A stretch of 64,000 nt of DNA from UBA952 sp044361535 (lineage in GTDB: Bacteria > Bacteroidota > Bacteroidia > Flavobacteriales_D > Crocinitomicaceae), in contig JBIKIQ010000012.1 in the NCBI GenBank assembly GCA_044361535.1, forward strand, positions 1 through 64,000. The letters are read 5' to 3'. The notes beneath the pieces are model-generated. The model saw only the letters and a program-made list of their open reading frames with translations. It was not told where the DNA came from and did no database searches. Each line of letters begins with the position of its first letter. The stretch's first letter is position 1. The position numbers and the translations under genes are program-made. Below, piece after piece: positions 20,807 through 29,600 of the stretch.

Positions 20807-22076
20807 AACTCCTTTTGAAGAAAGCTATTATGATGAAGTTTTCAATTCTACATTTGAAATGGAGACCTCTTTTTTAGACGATTTAGAAGCTCGATTGAAC
20901 AAAGAAGATCGCAAGAAAAAAAGAGTAATATTTTGGTGGTTTTTTGGATTTTTAACAGCAATTGGTGTGTTCTTCGCTTTATTTTTAAATCATGACAATA
21001 ACTCTGTTAGTTCAAATGAATATTCAAAAAATTTGAAAGCAATAACAAAATATGGTTCTTCAGTCGTTCAACCAGAAAAAAGGATAAAAAATCTAAACAA
21101 TTTTACGAATAAATCAAAGACCAAGACAATTCATCCAATTAAAAATCAAAATGTTAAATGTCAGGCTGAAAAATTATGGAATACTGTAATTTCTTTGGGT
21201 GAAAAGATTCCAGATAGTTTAGAAAAACAAATTGAAAAACAAATTGAAAAACAAATTGAAAAACAAATTTCAGGAACTTCATCAAACGATTTTTTAGCAA
21301 TTGAATCATATGAGATTTTAAAATCTGATACGATACCTCAAGTAACTGATTCAATTAACATTTCGAACGACATGGCGACAAAACCGGACTCAACTTTGTT
21401 TCAGAATGAGAATAACAATTTGACATCTTTCAATCGCTTTGAACTTCAATTATTCGGAGGAATCAATTTTTCACGAAGTTTCCTTGCTGGGAATTACAGT
21501 TGGATAAATTCTTACGATTTAAATTTGATACATTCAGAAAGAACATTAGTTACACCTATAGTTGGGATGAATATGTTCCTTAATTCTCAAAATGTTCAGT
21601 TCGGAATTGGTGTTGGAATGACTAAAATTGGTGAGCAATCCTCTTACTCTTATATTGATCAAGTGCTCGTTCAAAACCCAGTTAACCCCTCTATTTGCGA
21701 TACGACATATACAACAAAAACCTATGTGGGAACGAATTCTTACAGTTTTCTACAATTACCTTTGAGTATTGGTTATCGCTTTGATTTTAATCGATTCACA
21801 ATTGTTCCGCGTTATGCTTATTCCATTGGAATTAAATCGAATTCAAATAAAGGTTACTATCCCGATCGAAATGGCGTTGGACTCTTTGAAGTTTCAGCAC
21901 CGAAGGTAATCTACCAGCATAATGTCAACATCGATTTTCGTTTAAATTTCAATAACTATTATTTTTCTCTAATTCCATTTTTTACTATCAACAGCAATAA
22001 AGGTTATCCTATGATTTTAAGTAACAGAAAATACTTGAATTATGGGATTAATATGGGGGTTGGAGTTAAATTTTAA
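20793..22076 (+). CDS. Predicted anti-sigma-like membrane protein with C-terminal barrel
   Basis: A 427-residue protein. Residues 1-44 are charged and cytoplasmic (ETSFLDDLEARLNKEDRKKKR). Residues ~45-66 are a transmembrane helix (VIFWWFFGFLTAIGVFFALF). Residues ~67-213 are a polar linker that includes four EKQI units (144-159). From ~214 it is barrel-like (FELQLFGGINFSRSFLAG, QFGIGVGMTKIG, YSFLQLPLSIGYRFDF), ending NYGINMGVGVKF with terminal Phe. The gene overlaps the sigma gene, as anti-sigma genes do. Joining an inner-membrane helix to a barrel in one chain is unusual. No known anti-sigma motif is recognised in the tail, so that role is inferred from position and topology. The ATG at 20793 is chosen over 20775. 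Confidence 0.75.
   Translation: MKTDKTPFEESYYDEVFNSTFEMETSFLDDLEARLNKEDRKKKRVIFWWFFGFLTAIGVFFALFLNHDNNSVSSNEYSKNLKAITKYGSSVVQPEKRIKNLNNFTNKSKTKTIHPIKNQNVKCQAEKLWNTVISLGEKIPDSLEKQIEKQIEKQIEKQISGTSSNDFLAIESYEILKSDTIPQVTDSINISNDMATKPDSTLFQNENNNLTSFNRFELQLFGGINFSRSFLAGNYSWINSYDLNLIHSERTLVTPIVGMNMFLNSQNVQFGIGVGMTKIGEQSSYSYIDQVLVQNPVNPSICDTTYTTKTYVGTNSYSFLQLPLSIGYRFDFNRFTIVPRYAYSIGIKSNSNKGYYPDRNGVGLFEVSAPKVIYQHNVNIDFRLNFNNYYFSLIPFFTINSNKGYPMILSNRKYLNYGINMGVGVKF
21222..21269 (+). repeat. Four perfect 12-bp tandem repeats (GAAAAACAAATT)
   Basis: Four identical head-to-tail units lie inside the membrane-barrel gene and encode (EKQI)x4 in frame. Because the unit is 12 bp, copy-number change would alter linker length by four residues without a frameshift. 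Slippage in such a run is plausible. Confidence 0.95.
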
Positions 22077-22109
22077 TTTTGTAACGAGTATTAATTTAAA
22101 AATAAAACC

Positions 22110-22903
22110 ATGCAAGCAACAAGGCTAAAGAGTCTATTTCTTTCTATATCACTTCTAATTATAATTTTAAATTCAAATTTTGGTTTCTCTCAGAATTTAG
22201 TTAATGATTCTACTATATTAAAAGGTCTTAAACTTGCTGGTCCTGGAGATCTTCAACCTGGCACTCCATTAATGCTAAATCCAATGATCACTCCAATTTA
22301 CAATGATAGTTTGCGAAAAATAAATGCAGATGAATTCTCCATGCTGATGATGACAAATGAATATGTTCCTGAACCATATATAGATGAAAATAAGTCTGTT
22401 AAAGCTTTTGTTTTGAGAAAAGCTACATCTGAAGAAAAGGAAATGATGGCAAAATATCTACAAGAAGGACTTAAAGAAAGCATGCTAACTGGAACTCAAG
22501 CAAATGACTTTAAATTGACTGATTTAAAAGGTAAAAGTATAATCTTTCCGATTTCAAAGGTAAGGTCGTTCTATTAAATTTTTGGTTTGTCGAATGTAAA
22601 CCATGTGTTATGGAGATGCCTGAACTAAATGATTTAGTAAAAGAATTTAAAGACAAGGATGTTGTTTTTTTGGGAATTGCTTTAAATGATGAAAAAGCAC
22701 TAAAAAACTTTTTAAAGAAAAATGATTTTGAATTTAAGTTGTTTCCAAATGGAAGTTCTGTGATAGAAACTTATGGTGTTAAGAGCTTTCCAACGAACAT
22801 TATTATTGATCAAAATGGGATGATCCAATTTGTGTCTTCTGGTGTTGGACCAAATAATAAGTCCAATTTGGAAAGAGAAATAAATAGTCTTTTAAAAAAT
22901 TGA
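22110..22903 (+). pseudogene. Thioredoxin/TlpA-like protein split by a frameshift
   Basis: Codons from 22110 encode a signal peptide (MQATRLKSLFLSISLLIIIL) and a unique domain (~30-130). Near residue 135 (LTDLKGK) the frame runs to a stop at 22575. In the frame one base earlier the sequence continues YNLSDFKGKVVLLNFWFVEC with KPC, a CxxC redox site, and a complete thioredoxin fold to 22901 (GVKSFPTNIIIDQNG, cis-Pro in FPTN). So a single missing base around 22531-22542, next to an AAAA run, breaks a TlpA-like thiol-disulfide protein. It lies 33 nt after the barrel gene and ends the sigma segment. The second part could still be translated separately from 22610, but it would lack the CxxC. Confidence 0.85.
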
Positions 22904-23015
22904 TTTATATGACTTGTTGAATTTTTCCTTTTTAGATTATCTAAAATCTATGCCTCGTCCCCAACTTTTTGACTTGATCCCTTTATCCTTCATTCAAACC
23001 TTCGGCTTGATTCAT

Positions 23016-23077
23016 TTTACGGCATAAAAAAACCTGAGCCAAATGACTCAGGTCTTCCTTGTAGCGGGGACACGACT
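23016..23077. repeat. tRNA-fMet 3' end plus terminator, original copy
   Basis: Covers the last 16 nt of the tRNA-fMet gene and 46 nt beyond it. It is repeated at 19041-19102 in the same orientation with about four differences. Duplicated tRNA 3' ends are the classical footprint of site-specific integration. No integrase gene is found between the copies. 22904-23015 contains nothing identifiable. Confidence 0.8.
23025..23053 (-). terminator. Terminator of tRNA-fMet
   Basis: On the minus strand the stem ACCTGAG/CTCAGGT (7 bp, 8-nt loop) is followed by a run of seven T. It starts 9 nt after the 3' end of the tRNA. The copy at 19051-19078 has one G-T wobble in its stem. Confidence 0.85.
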
Positions 23078-23134
23078 CGAACGTGCGGCCTTCGGGTTAT
23101 GAGCCCGACGAGCTACCAACTGCTCCACCCCGCA
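23062..23134 (-). tRNA. Initiator tRNA-fMet (CAT)
   Basis: 73 nt fold into a cloverleaf: acceptor GCGGGG/CCCCGC with an unpaired first position (T1 opposite T72), D-arm GAGCAGTTGGTAGCTC, anticodon arm TCGGG-CTCATAA-CCCGA, T-arm CACG-TTCGAGT-CGTG, discriminator A. Anticodon CAT, the three consecutive G-C pairs at the end of the anticodon stem and the missing 1-72 pair are the hallmarks of initiator tRNA. CCA is not encoded. A terminator follows. Confidence 0.95.
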
Positions 23135-23234
23135 ATATATTTTTAAACTTTGTTTCTCTATAAAATGAGCCGTTGCTCAAATGTGAATACAAATTTAGGT
23201 GATTTTTTAACCTAAAACAAGCATTTAACATTTA

Positions 23235-24365
23235 TTAATTCAAATTAGCGTAAATTTCTTTGAGTTTCTCAAGTTCCACATCCCAGTTCTCAATTGATTT
23301 CGCTTTTTTTAAATTAATTTTCAATTCAACAATTTGATTAGAATAATTAGACCTGATTTGATTTATTTTATCAGCTAAATGAATGGCTGTCAATCCATCA
23401 TCTAAAACATAACCAATGTTGTATTTCTTAATTATTTTCTCTATTTCAATAATTTCTGTTGCCAAAACGGGAATCTCTGCCTGGATGTAATCAAAGAATT
23501 TATTCGGTAAAGCTAATTTGTGATTTAATATGTCAGTATGATCAATCGCTAAACCTAAATCAGCATTCATTGTATATTGAATCATTTCGGAATAGGGCAT
23601 TTTTGGTAAAAAAGAAACTTTCGCTTTTAAGTTTTCTCTTTCGACCTTTGATTTTAATTCATTAAGAACATCGCCACTTCCAATAATGAGTAGTAAAGAG
23701 TTCTCAATGTATTTCATTGCATCAACTGCTTCCTCTGCCCCACGTCTTTTATTGATTCCCGAACCCTGAATAATAATAATGAATTTATCTTGCGGAAGTC
23801 CTAAATCTTTTCTTGATTTATTTTCTGAAGAAACAAAGTTTGGTGCAACATTTCGAATAACATGAACAGGAACTTTGTATTTTTCCGAATAAATTTCAGC
23901 TATTGAATCATTCACGGTATATACGTTTTTAAGCTTTGGGAAAATCCATTTCTCGACTGAAAGCCAAATTTTTTGCTTAAAAGGATTTTCTACTAACCCA
24001 GGAACTTCTGTAAAATATTCGTGTGTATCATAAACAAGTTTTGATGATTTGAACTTTGATGCAAGATAATTCGCAAGAAGTGTATCTAAATCATTCGATA
24101 CTAACAACGAAGATTTGTGAAACAACAAATAGATAAAAAGTCGAATATTAAATTCAATATAGAAGAACGGACCTTTTGTAAAAAGTAAGCTAAAACGTTT
24201 CGTTTTGTAATTTCTAACATTTAAAGGCAGACTTCCACTTAACTCACGTCCAACTAGCGTTAACGAATAACCTTCTGAAACAAGAAAACTACAAATCTTA
24301 TTAACTCTATTGTCAGTAACTAGGTCATTGGTAACAGAAACGATTACGTGGCCTTTCTGATCCAT
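23235..24365 (-). CDS. Glycosyltransferase, family-4 type (GT-B fold)
   Basis: A 376-residue protein with the two-domain GT-B layout. The N-terminal acceptor half (VTNDLVTDNRVNKICSFLVS, residues ~10-30) includes the DTHEYFTEVPG segment (~117-127). The C-terminal nucleotide-sugar half contains IIIQGSGINKRRGAEEAVDA, IGSGDVLNELKSK, FLPKMPYSEMIQYTMNADLG and KFFDYIQAEIPVLAT. The equivalent of the E-x7-E site is DLGLAIDHTDILNHKLALPN. It would transfer a sugar during surface-polysaccharide or lipid glycan synthesis. It lies 7 nt after ppiD in the same direction. The substrates are unknown. Its stop lies about 100 nt from the 5' end of tRNA-fMet on the same strand. Confidence 0.88.
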   Translation of the reverse strand: MDQKGHVIVSVTNDLVTDNRVNKICSFLVSEGYSLTLVGRELSGSLPLNVRNYKTKRFSLLFTKGPFFYIEFNIRLFIYLLFHKSSLLVSNDLDTLLANYLASKFKSSKLVYDTHEYFTEVPGLVENPFKQKIWLSVEKWIFPKLKNVYTVNDSIAEIYSEKYKVPVHVIRNVAPNFVSSENKSRKDLGLPQDKFIIIIQGSGINKRRGAEEAVDAMKYIENSLLLIIGSGDVLNELKSKVERENLKAKVSFLPKMPYSEMIQYTMNADLGLAIDHTDILNHKLALPNKFFDYIQAEIPVLATEIIEIEKIIKKYNIGYVLDDGLTAIHLADKINQIRSNYSNQIVELKINLKKAKSIENWDVELEKLKEIYANLN

Positions 24366-24372
24366 TCAATTA

Positions 24373-26592
24373 TTAATCTCTAATAATTCCTAATCTGTTA
24401 AAGTTACGATTATCTACTACATCAGCTTTTTTGCGCAATGCAGCCATTACTTGACCTTGCGCTTGACCTTTAAGGGTAGTCATCAATTGATCTTTTTCAA
24501 CCTTAAATGGTGCGCTTGTGGCAGGGACTGGAGCTTTTTTCGTAGCATCAACGCGAACAACAAAAATCCCCATTTTCCCTTTTATAGCTTTCGTACGTTG
24601 ACCATCTTTAACTCCTGAAAAGATAGAACCAATAACCTCAGGTTCAAAACTAACGTTAGGAATTTGTGGGTTTTTGAATGTTACTTCCGCTTTAACTATT
24701 TCTACATTGGCTCTTCTCGCCATATCTTCCAATGTTTTATCAACACTCAATTGATTAGATATACGTTGAAATTTCTTCTCTTCAATCAATTCTTTTCTCA
24801 TTTGATCTTTAACATCATCAAATGTAGGTTCTCCTTTTTTCTTGATGGAAGCCAAATAAACAAGAATATACTTTTCTTTATCCTTAATTGGAGAAGAGAG
24901 TAATGAACCAACTTTAACATCTTTACCATAGGCAAATTTCAATATTTTGTCTTGAACAAATGAAGTACCGAATCCTCTAATTGCTGGCTTGTTATCGACA
25001 ATAGAAAGACTTCTTGCAAAATATTTCTTTTGTTTTGCAAGTGTATCGAATAAATTAGCTCTTTTTGACAAATCTTCAACAGCATTCAACTTTGTATCAA
25101 AAGTTTCTAACAAGGTGTAAGCTTCATTCTCTTTAGAATCTGCAGTCTCTTGGCTAGATTTAAAAACCTTAGCAACAGATGCCAATACTGGGAATTTTGT
25201 TTCATCTCTCTCCAAAACCTCAATAATATGAAATCCAAATTGCGTTTTTACTACTCCAATTGTTCCAATAGGCTTTGTTGCACAAAATTCACCAAACTCT
25301 TTAACCATTTCACCTTCTAAGAAATCATCATACACGCCACCTTTTTCAACGGATGGCTGATCTGTACTGTGTTTCTTAACGAATTCTTCAAAATTATCTT
25401 TGGTAATTAATTTTAATAAACTATCTGCGAAAGTTTTTTTCTGATTCACAACGGTTGAATCAGTCGATTGATTCGTTCCGATAAGAATGTGTCTTGCTTT
25501 TAATTTAGCCGGAGTAAATCCAATAACTTTAGAAACAATCATATTATTGTTTGAAAAATAAGGACCAACGATTGTACCTGCTGATGCTGTTTTGAAGATT
25601 GTATCATAATCGCGTGGATAAGATAAAAATCTATTTGCCTTCGGATGTCCTTCTGGAACAGCAGTGGCTTGTTTAGAGGAGGTATACATTTTCATATCAC
25701 TGTTTTTTGTAACAAACAATGAATCATTTTTAGCAGTAGCGAATCCAGACTTCAACGTTTCCATTGTTTTACGGATGTCTGAAGAATCTTTTTTAGATGG
25801 AACTACAACTACTTCCATTACTTTTAATTCTCTCCTAGCCTCTTGTATTTCGTATTTCTTTTCACTTTTGTGTTTGTCAAAATAACTTTTCAATTCATCA
25901 TCAGTTACTTTGTAATCTGCATCGTTCAAATCAGAATATTTTTTAAACACAACTGATATATTCTTAGTTTCTTTTTGAGCGTAGTATTCGTCTTCTGCTT
26001 CCAAAGATGTTACATAAACACCTTGACTTAATATCGCTGAGTACTTTTCTGACTTTCTTCTTTCAATAAAACTTGATTTTAAATCATCCCATTGTTTTTT
26101 AACATCAGCATTTTTAGAATTAGACATTTCTTTAACGCGAGCTTCTAAATCTTTTTTCTTCAAAACACCAGTAGCTGAATCTGTAAAACCTTGAGCAATT
26201 TCAGGTAATACAGTAAATCCATCCGTTCCATACAAATACGCCTTAAATTCTGTTTCACTCACATCGATCCCAAGTGATTCATATTCACGTGTCAAAATTT
26301 CATTATCTACGATATAAGACCATGCTTGCTCACTTGCTTGCTCTTGATCTTGTTGTGAAAATTCACGCTGTTGTTGTTGCGCTTGCATTCTTCCTTGTTG
26401 TTCAAAACGCTGAACTGCTTGATCGTATTTCTGTGGTTCCACTTTTGAACCATATACTGTACCTAATCCATACTCATCAGAGTATCCACCCATAATTGAT
26501 TTATAATCAGATAGTATGAACGCTAATAGAGCAAGCCCAACAAGCATTACCAACAACCAAGATTTCTCACGAATTTTTCCAATCAATGCCAT
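24373..26592 (-). CDS. PpiD/SurA-like periplasmic peptidyl-prolyl isomerase
   Basis: A 739-residue chaperone anchored by one N-terminal transmembrane helix (SWLLVMLVGLALLAFILSDY, residues ~10-30). A SurA_N_3-type chaperone region spans ~35-330 (VEPQKYDQAVQRFEQQGRMQ, YIVDNEILTREYESLGIDVS). A PpiC-type parvulin domain spans ~345-455 (KLKARHILIGTNQ, FEEFVKKHSTDQPSVEKGGV, FGFHIIEVLERDE), and a long C-terminal extension has partial parvulin-like features. It assists folding of secreted and outer-membrane proteins at the inner membrane. It is co-directional with the glycosyltransferase downstream and follows the giant surface-protein gene after a strong terminator. Confidence 0.93.
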   Translation of the reverse strand: MALIGKIREKSWLLVMLVGLALLAFILSDYKSIMGGYSDEYGLGTVYGSKVEPQKYDQAVQRFEQQGRMQAQQQQREFSQQDQEQASEQAWSYIVDNEILTREYESLGIDVSETEFKAYLYGTDGFTVLPEIAQGFTDSATGVLKKKDLEARVKEMSNSKNADVKKQWDDLKSSFIERRKSEKYSAILSQGVYVTSLEAEDEYYAQKETKNISVVFKKYSDLNDADYKVTDDELKSYFDKHKSEKKYEIQEARRELKVMEVVVVPSKKDSSDIRKTMETLKSGFATAKNDSLFVTKNSDMKMYTSSKQATAVPEGHPKANRFLSYPRDYDTIFKTASAGTIVGPYFSNNNMIVSKVIGFTPAKLKARHILIGTNQSTDSTVVNQKKTFADSLLKLITKDNFEEFVKKHSTDQPSVEKGGVYDDFLEGEMVKEFGEFCATKPIGTIGVVKTQFGFHIIEVLERDETKFPVLASVAKVFKSSQETADSKENEAYTLLETFDTKLNAVEDLSKRANLFDTLAKQKKYFARSLSIVDNKPAIRGFGTSFVQDKILKFAYGKDVKVGSLLSSPIKDKEKYILVYLASIKKKGEPTFDDVKDQMRKELIEEKKFQRISNQLSVDKTLEDMARRANVEIVKAEVTFKNPQIPNVSFEPEVIGSIFSGVKDGQRTKAIKGKMGIFVVRVDATKKAPVPATSAPFKVEKDQLMTTLKGQAQGQVMAALRKKADVVDNRNFNRLGIIRD

Positions 26593-26651
26593 AATGAAAT
26601 TTTTAGGCTGCGAATATACTAAAAATGATTGAATTACTTATGCAAGAAAAT

Positions 26652-26680
26652 AAAAAAGGTCAGAAAAATCTGACCTTTTT
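26652..26680 (-). terminator. Terminator after the giant surface-protein gene
   Basis: AAAAAGGTCAGA and TCTGACCTTTTT (12 pairs, 4-nt A loop) with flanking A and T runs. It lies 5 nt past the stop codon of the 26686-32436 gene on the minus strand and separates it from ppiD. Confidence 0.9.
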
Positions 26681-26685
26681 AAGAA

Positions 26686-29600
26686 TTAATTCCCTCCTTT
26701 ATTCCCTCCTTTTGTTCCACCAGGATTAGCAGGTGGATTTACAGGGTTTCCTTTATTTACAGCAGGTTTTTCTTGTGTATTCGTTTTATTTCCTCCTGGG
26801 TTAACGGCCGGCTTAGTATTTCCTGGATTTACAGCTGGTTTATTATTTCCAGGGTTTACCGTTGGTTTGGTATTGCCAGGATTAACTGTTGGTTTGTTAC
26901 CACCTCTGGTGTTGATAGAATTCATAGGTTGCTGATTTTTTTGATTGCCATTACCAGAACCACCCGAATTATTACCATTACCAGAACCACCTTGGGTATT
27001 TCCATTACCGTTACCAACTGAACCCGAGCTATTTTGGTTTAATGAACCTTGTCCATTAGAATTGTTTCCATTTTGACCGTTTGTATTCTCGTTTGAACTA
27101 CCTGATGTATTTTGGTTTCCTGTAGATCCATTTGAATTACTATTAATGGAACCAGAGCCTGTACTTTCATCGTCTACATTACCACTTGGATCATTTACAC
27201 CATTCGGTCCTCCCCCACCTTGTCCGGGATTTGATGAATCTACACCATCGGAGTTATTTCCATGACCGTTGTTACCATTTTGTCCATTTCCATTATTCTG
27301 GTCAGTCTGCGTATTTGAATCATCGGTACAAGGTCCAACTGTTGCTCCTAATGACTGGTAAAGCGGCCATTCAGAAACAGGGATTGTTATCGTTTCAGAA
27401 TTACCTGTTCTTCCTTGACGAACCACGCAAATAACCATCGTTTCCTCAGGTGTGCTTCCACCATTGTTTCCGTTGTTGCCATTATTAACATCGTTCCCAA
27501 CGTTTCCTGAACTTCCGTTGTTTCCGTTATTCATATTGTTACCACCATTTCCAACGTTTCCTGAACTTCCGTTGTTACTAGAATTCCCATTGTTTCCATT
27601 AGATGGTACACAACTACCAATAACATCTCCATGTGCTTGATGAGCTGCCCATGCGGACAAAGGAATCTCTATTGTTTGAGGATTATTCGGGTTTCCAGGT
27701 GGAATATGGCAAATTATGATTTTTTCTTCAACAGGATTACTTGCACCTGAATTTCCATTATTCGGATCAGTTGGTTGATTTGAATCTTGACTACATGGAC
27801 CAACTGTTGCACCTAAAGACTGATATTGAGGCCACTCAGAAACAGGGATTGTGATTGTTTCAGAATTACCCGTTCTTCCTTGACGAACGACACAAATAAC
27901 CATGGTTTCCTCAGGTGTATTCCCACCACTGTTTCCATTATTCACATTATTTCCGTTACTAGGAACGCAAGCTCCCATTACATCGCCATGTGCCTGATGA
28001 GCAGCCCAAGCTGATAATGGAATTTCAATTGTTTGAGGATTATTCGGATTTCCTGGCGGAATATGACAAATTACTATTTTTTCTTCAACAGGAATTTGGT
28101 AATTAATTGTTATCGTTTTCGTTGCATTTCCACATTCGTTGGTTGCAACAATACTAATTGTATTTAATCCGATAACCAAGTTAAGGTTTGCATTTAGAAT
28201 TCCATTAGAATAGGCATAATTAGTAACTAAATTTCCGTTAACAGATAAATTAATTCCTTGGGTTGACTGAATATGTGCTAATGAAGCTTGTAAATTATAA
28301 GAAGCATTAGTCACATTTCCTGGAGTTGAAGAATTAATAGTTACAATTGGCGCTTCGCAAGTTTTTCCAATAATGTTAAAATTCTGAGCGTCCGATCCAC
28401 ATGGTGTGATTACAGTAATTACAACTAAATTATTGCCAGCAATCAAGTTAAAAGGAGCGAGTAACTGTCCATTATTCAATGAGAGGTTGTTAATTACGTT
28501 TCCATTAACAGTTAATGTAATTTGATTTGATGACGTTACATTCAAAACTTGAGCTTGCAAGGTAAATACGCCAACATCGAAAGTTTGATTATTCGCTGTA
28601 GGATTCGAAAACGAAACGACAGGTGAAAGGCAAGGCGTGTAATTAACGGTTAAAGATTTAGCATCTCTACCACATGTATTAGTAACCGTTAACGAAATAA
28701 CATTTGAACCTGATGTTAAATTCAAGTTTGCTGACAACGAATTTCCATTCAAAGTGTAATTAATAACATTTCCATTGTGTAATAAGCTTATCCCCTCATT
28801 TATTGCACTTCCCAATACAGATGCCGTAAAGGTATATTGGCTCGACGATACGTTTGTTGCTGTATTTGTAAGCGTAACTTGCGGTTGAACACAACTGTTG
28901 TAGTTTATGGAATTCGTTTCAGTATCTGAACCACATGAATTTGCAGCAACAAGTACTAGCGTATTTGCACCAGGTTGAAGTGTAACTGAAGCTGTTATTT
29001 GATTATTTACCAATTGGAATGGAATAATGTTCCCATTTAACTTAACGGTTATTCCTTGATTAGCTGTTACATTGGATGCACTAGCGACAAGAGAATATGT
29101 TGACGTATTCTGAGAGGTATTTAGTGGTGAATTAATTGTGATAACCGGAATATCACAAGATTGACCTGTAATATTTATTACTTTAGTATCTGTTCCACAA
29201 GTTGATGTAACCGTAATTTTAATCGTATTATTTCCCGGCACCAAATTAATGGTTGACACAATTTGATCGTTGTTATAACTGAAATTATTGGTTGTAACTC
29301 CATTAACGACAAGGTTCACTTGACTTGCTGAATTAATATGAGAAACTTGAGCTTGGAAAATAAAATTACCCGCCGTAAAAGTAAGATTATTACTTGCTGG
29401 GTTTGTAATTAAAACCGTAGGTGTTAAACATGGTTGGTAATTGATTGAATAGGTTTTAGTATCATTACCACAAGAATTTACAGCAGAAAGAGTAAAGATA
29501 TTCACCCCTTCAGTAAGAGCAACAGAGGAGCTCAATGAAGAACCACTTAATGTATATGATTTACTATTGCCATTGTGTGTAAATGTAATTCCCTGATTTA

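Noticed and set aside
22610..22903. Independent small thioredoxin-like gene starting at 22610
   Set aside because: The frame extends upstream through the CKPC site and joins the N-terminal part by one frameshift, so it is the tail of a broken gene.
26773..28014. Several plus-strand frames over the giant protein gene
   Set aside because: They arise from low-complexity codon usage on the opposite strand; the minus-strand gene has clear domains.
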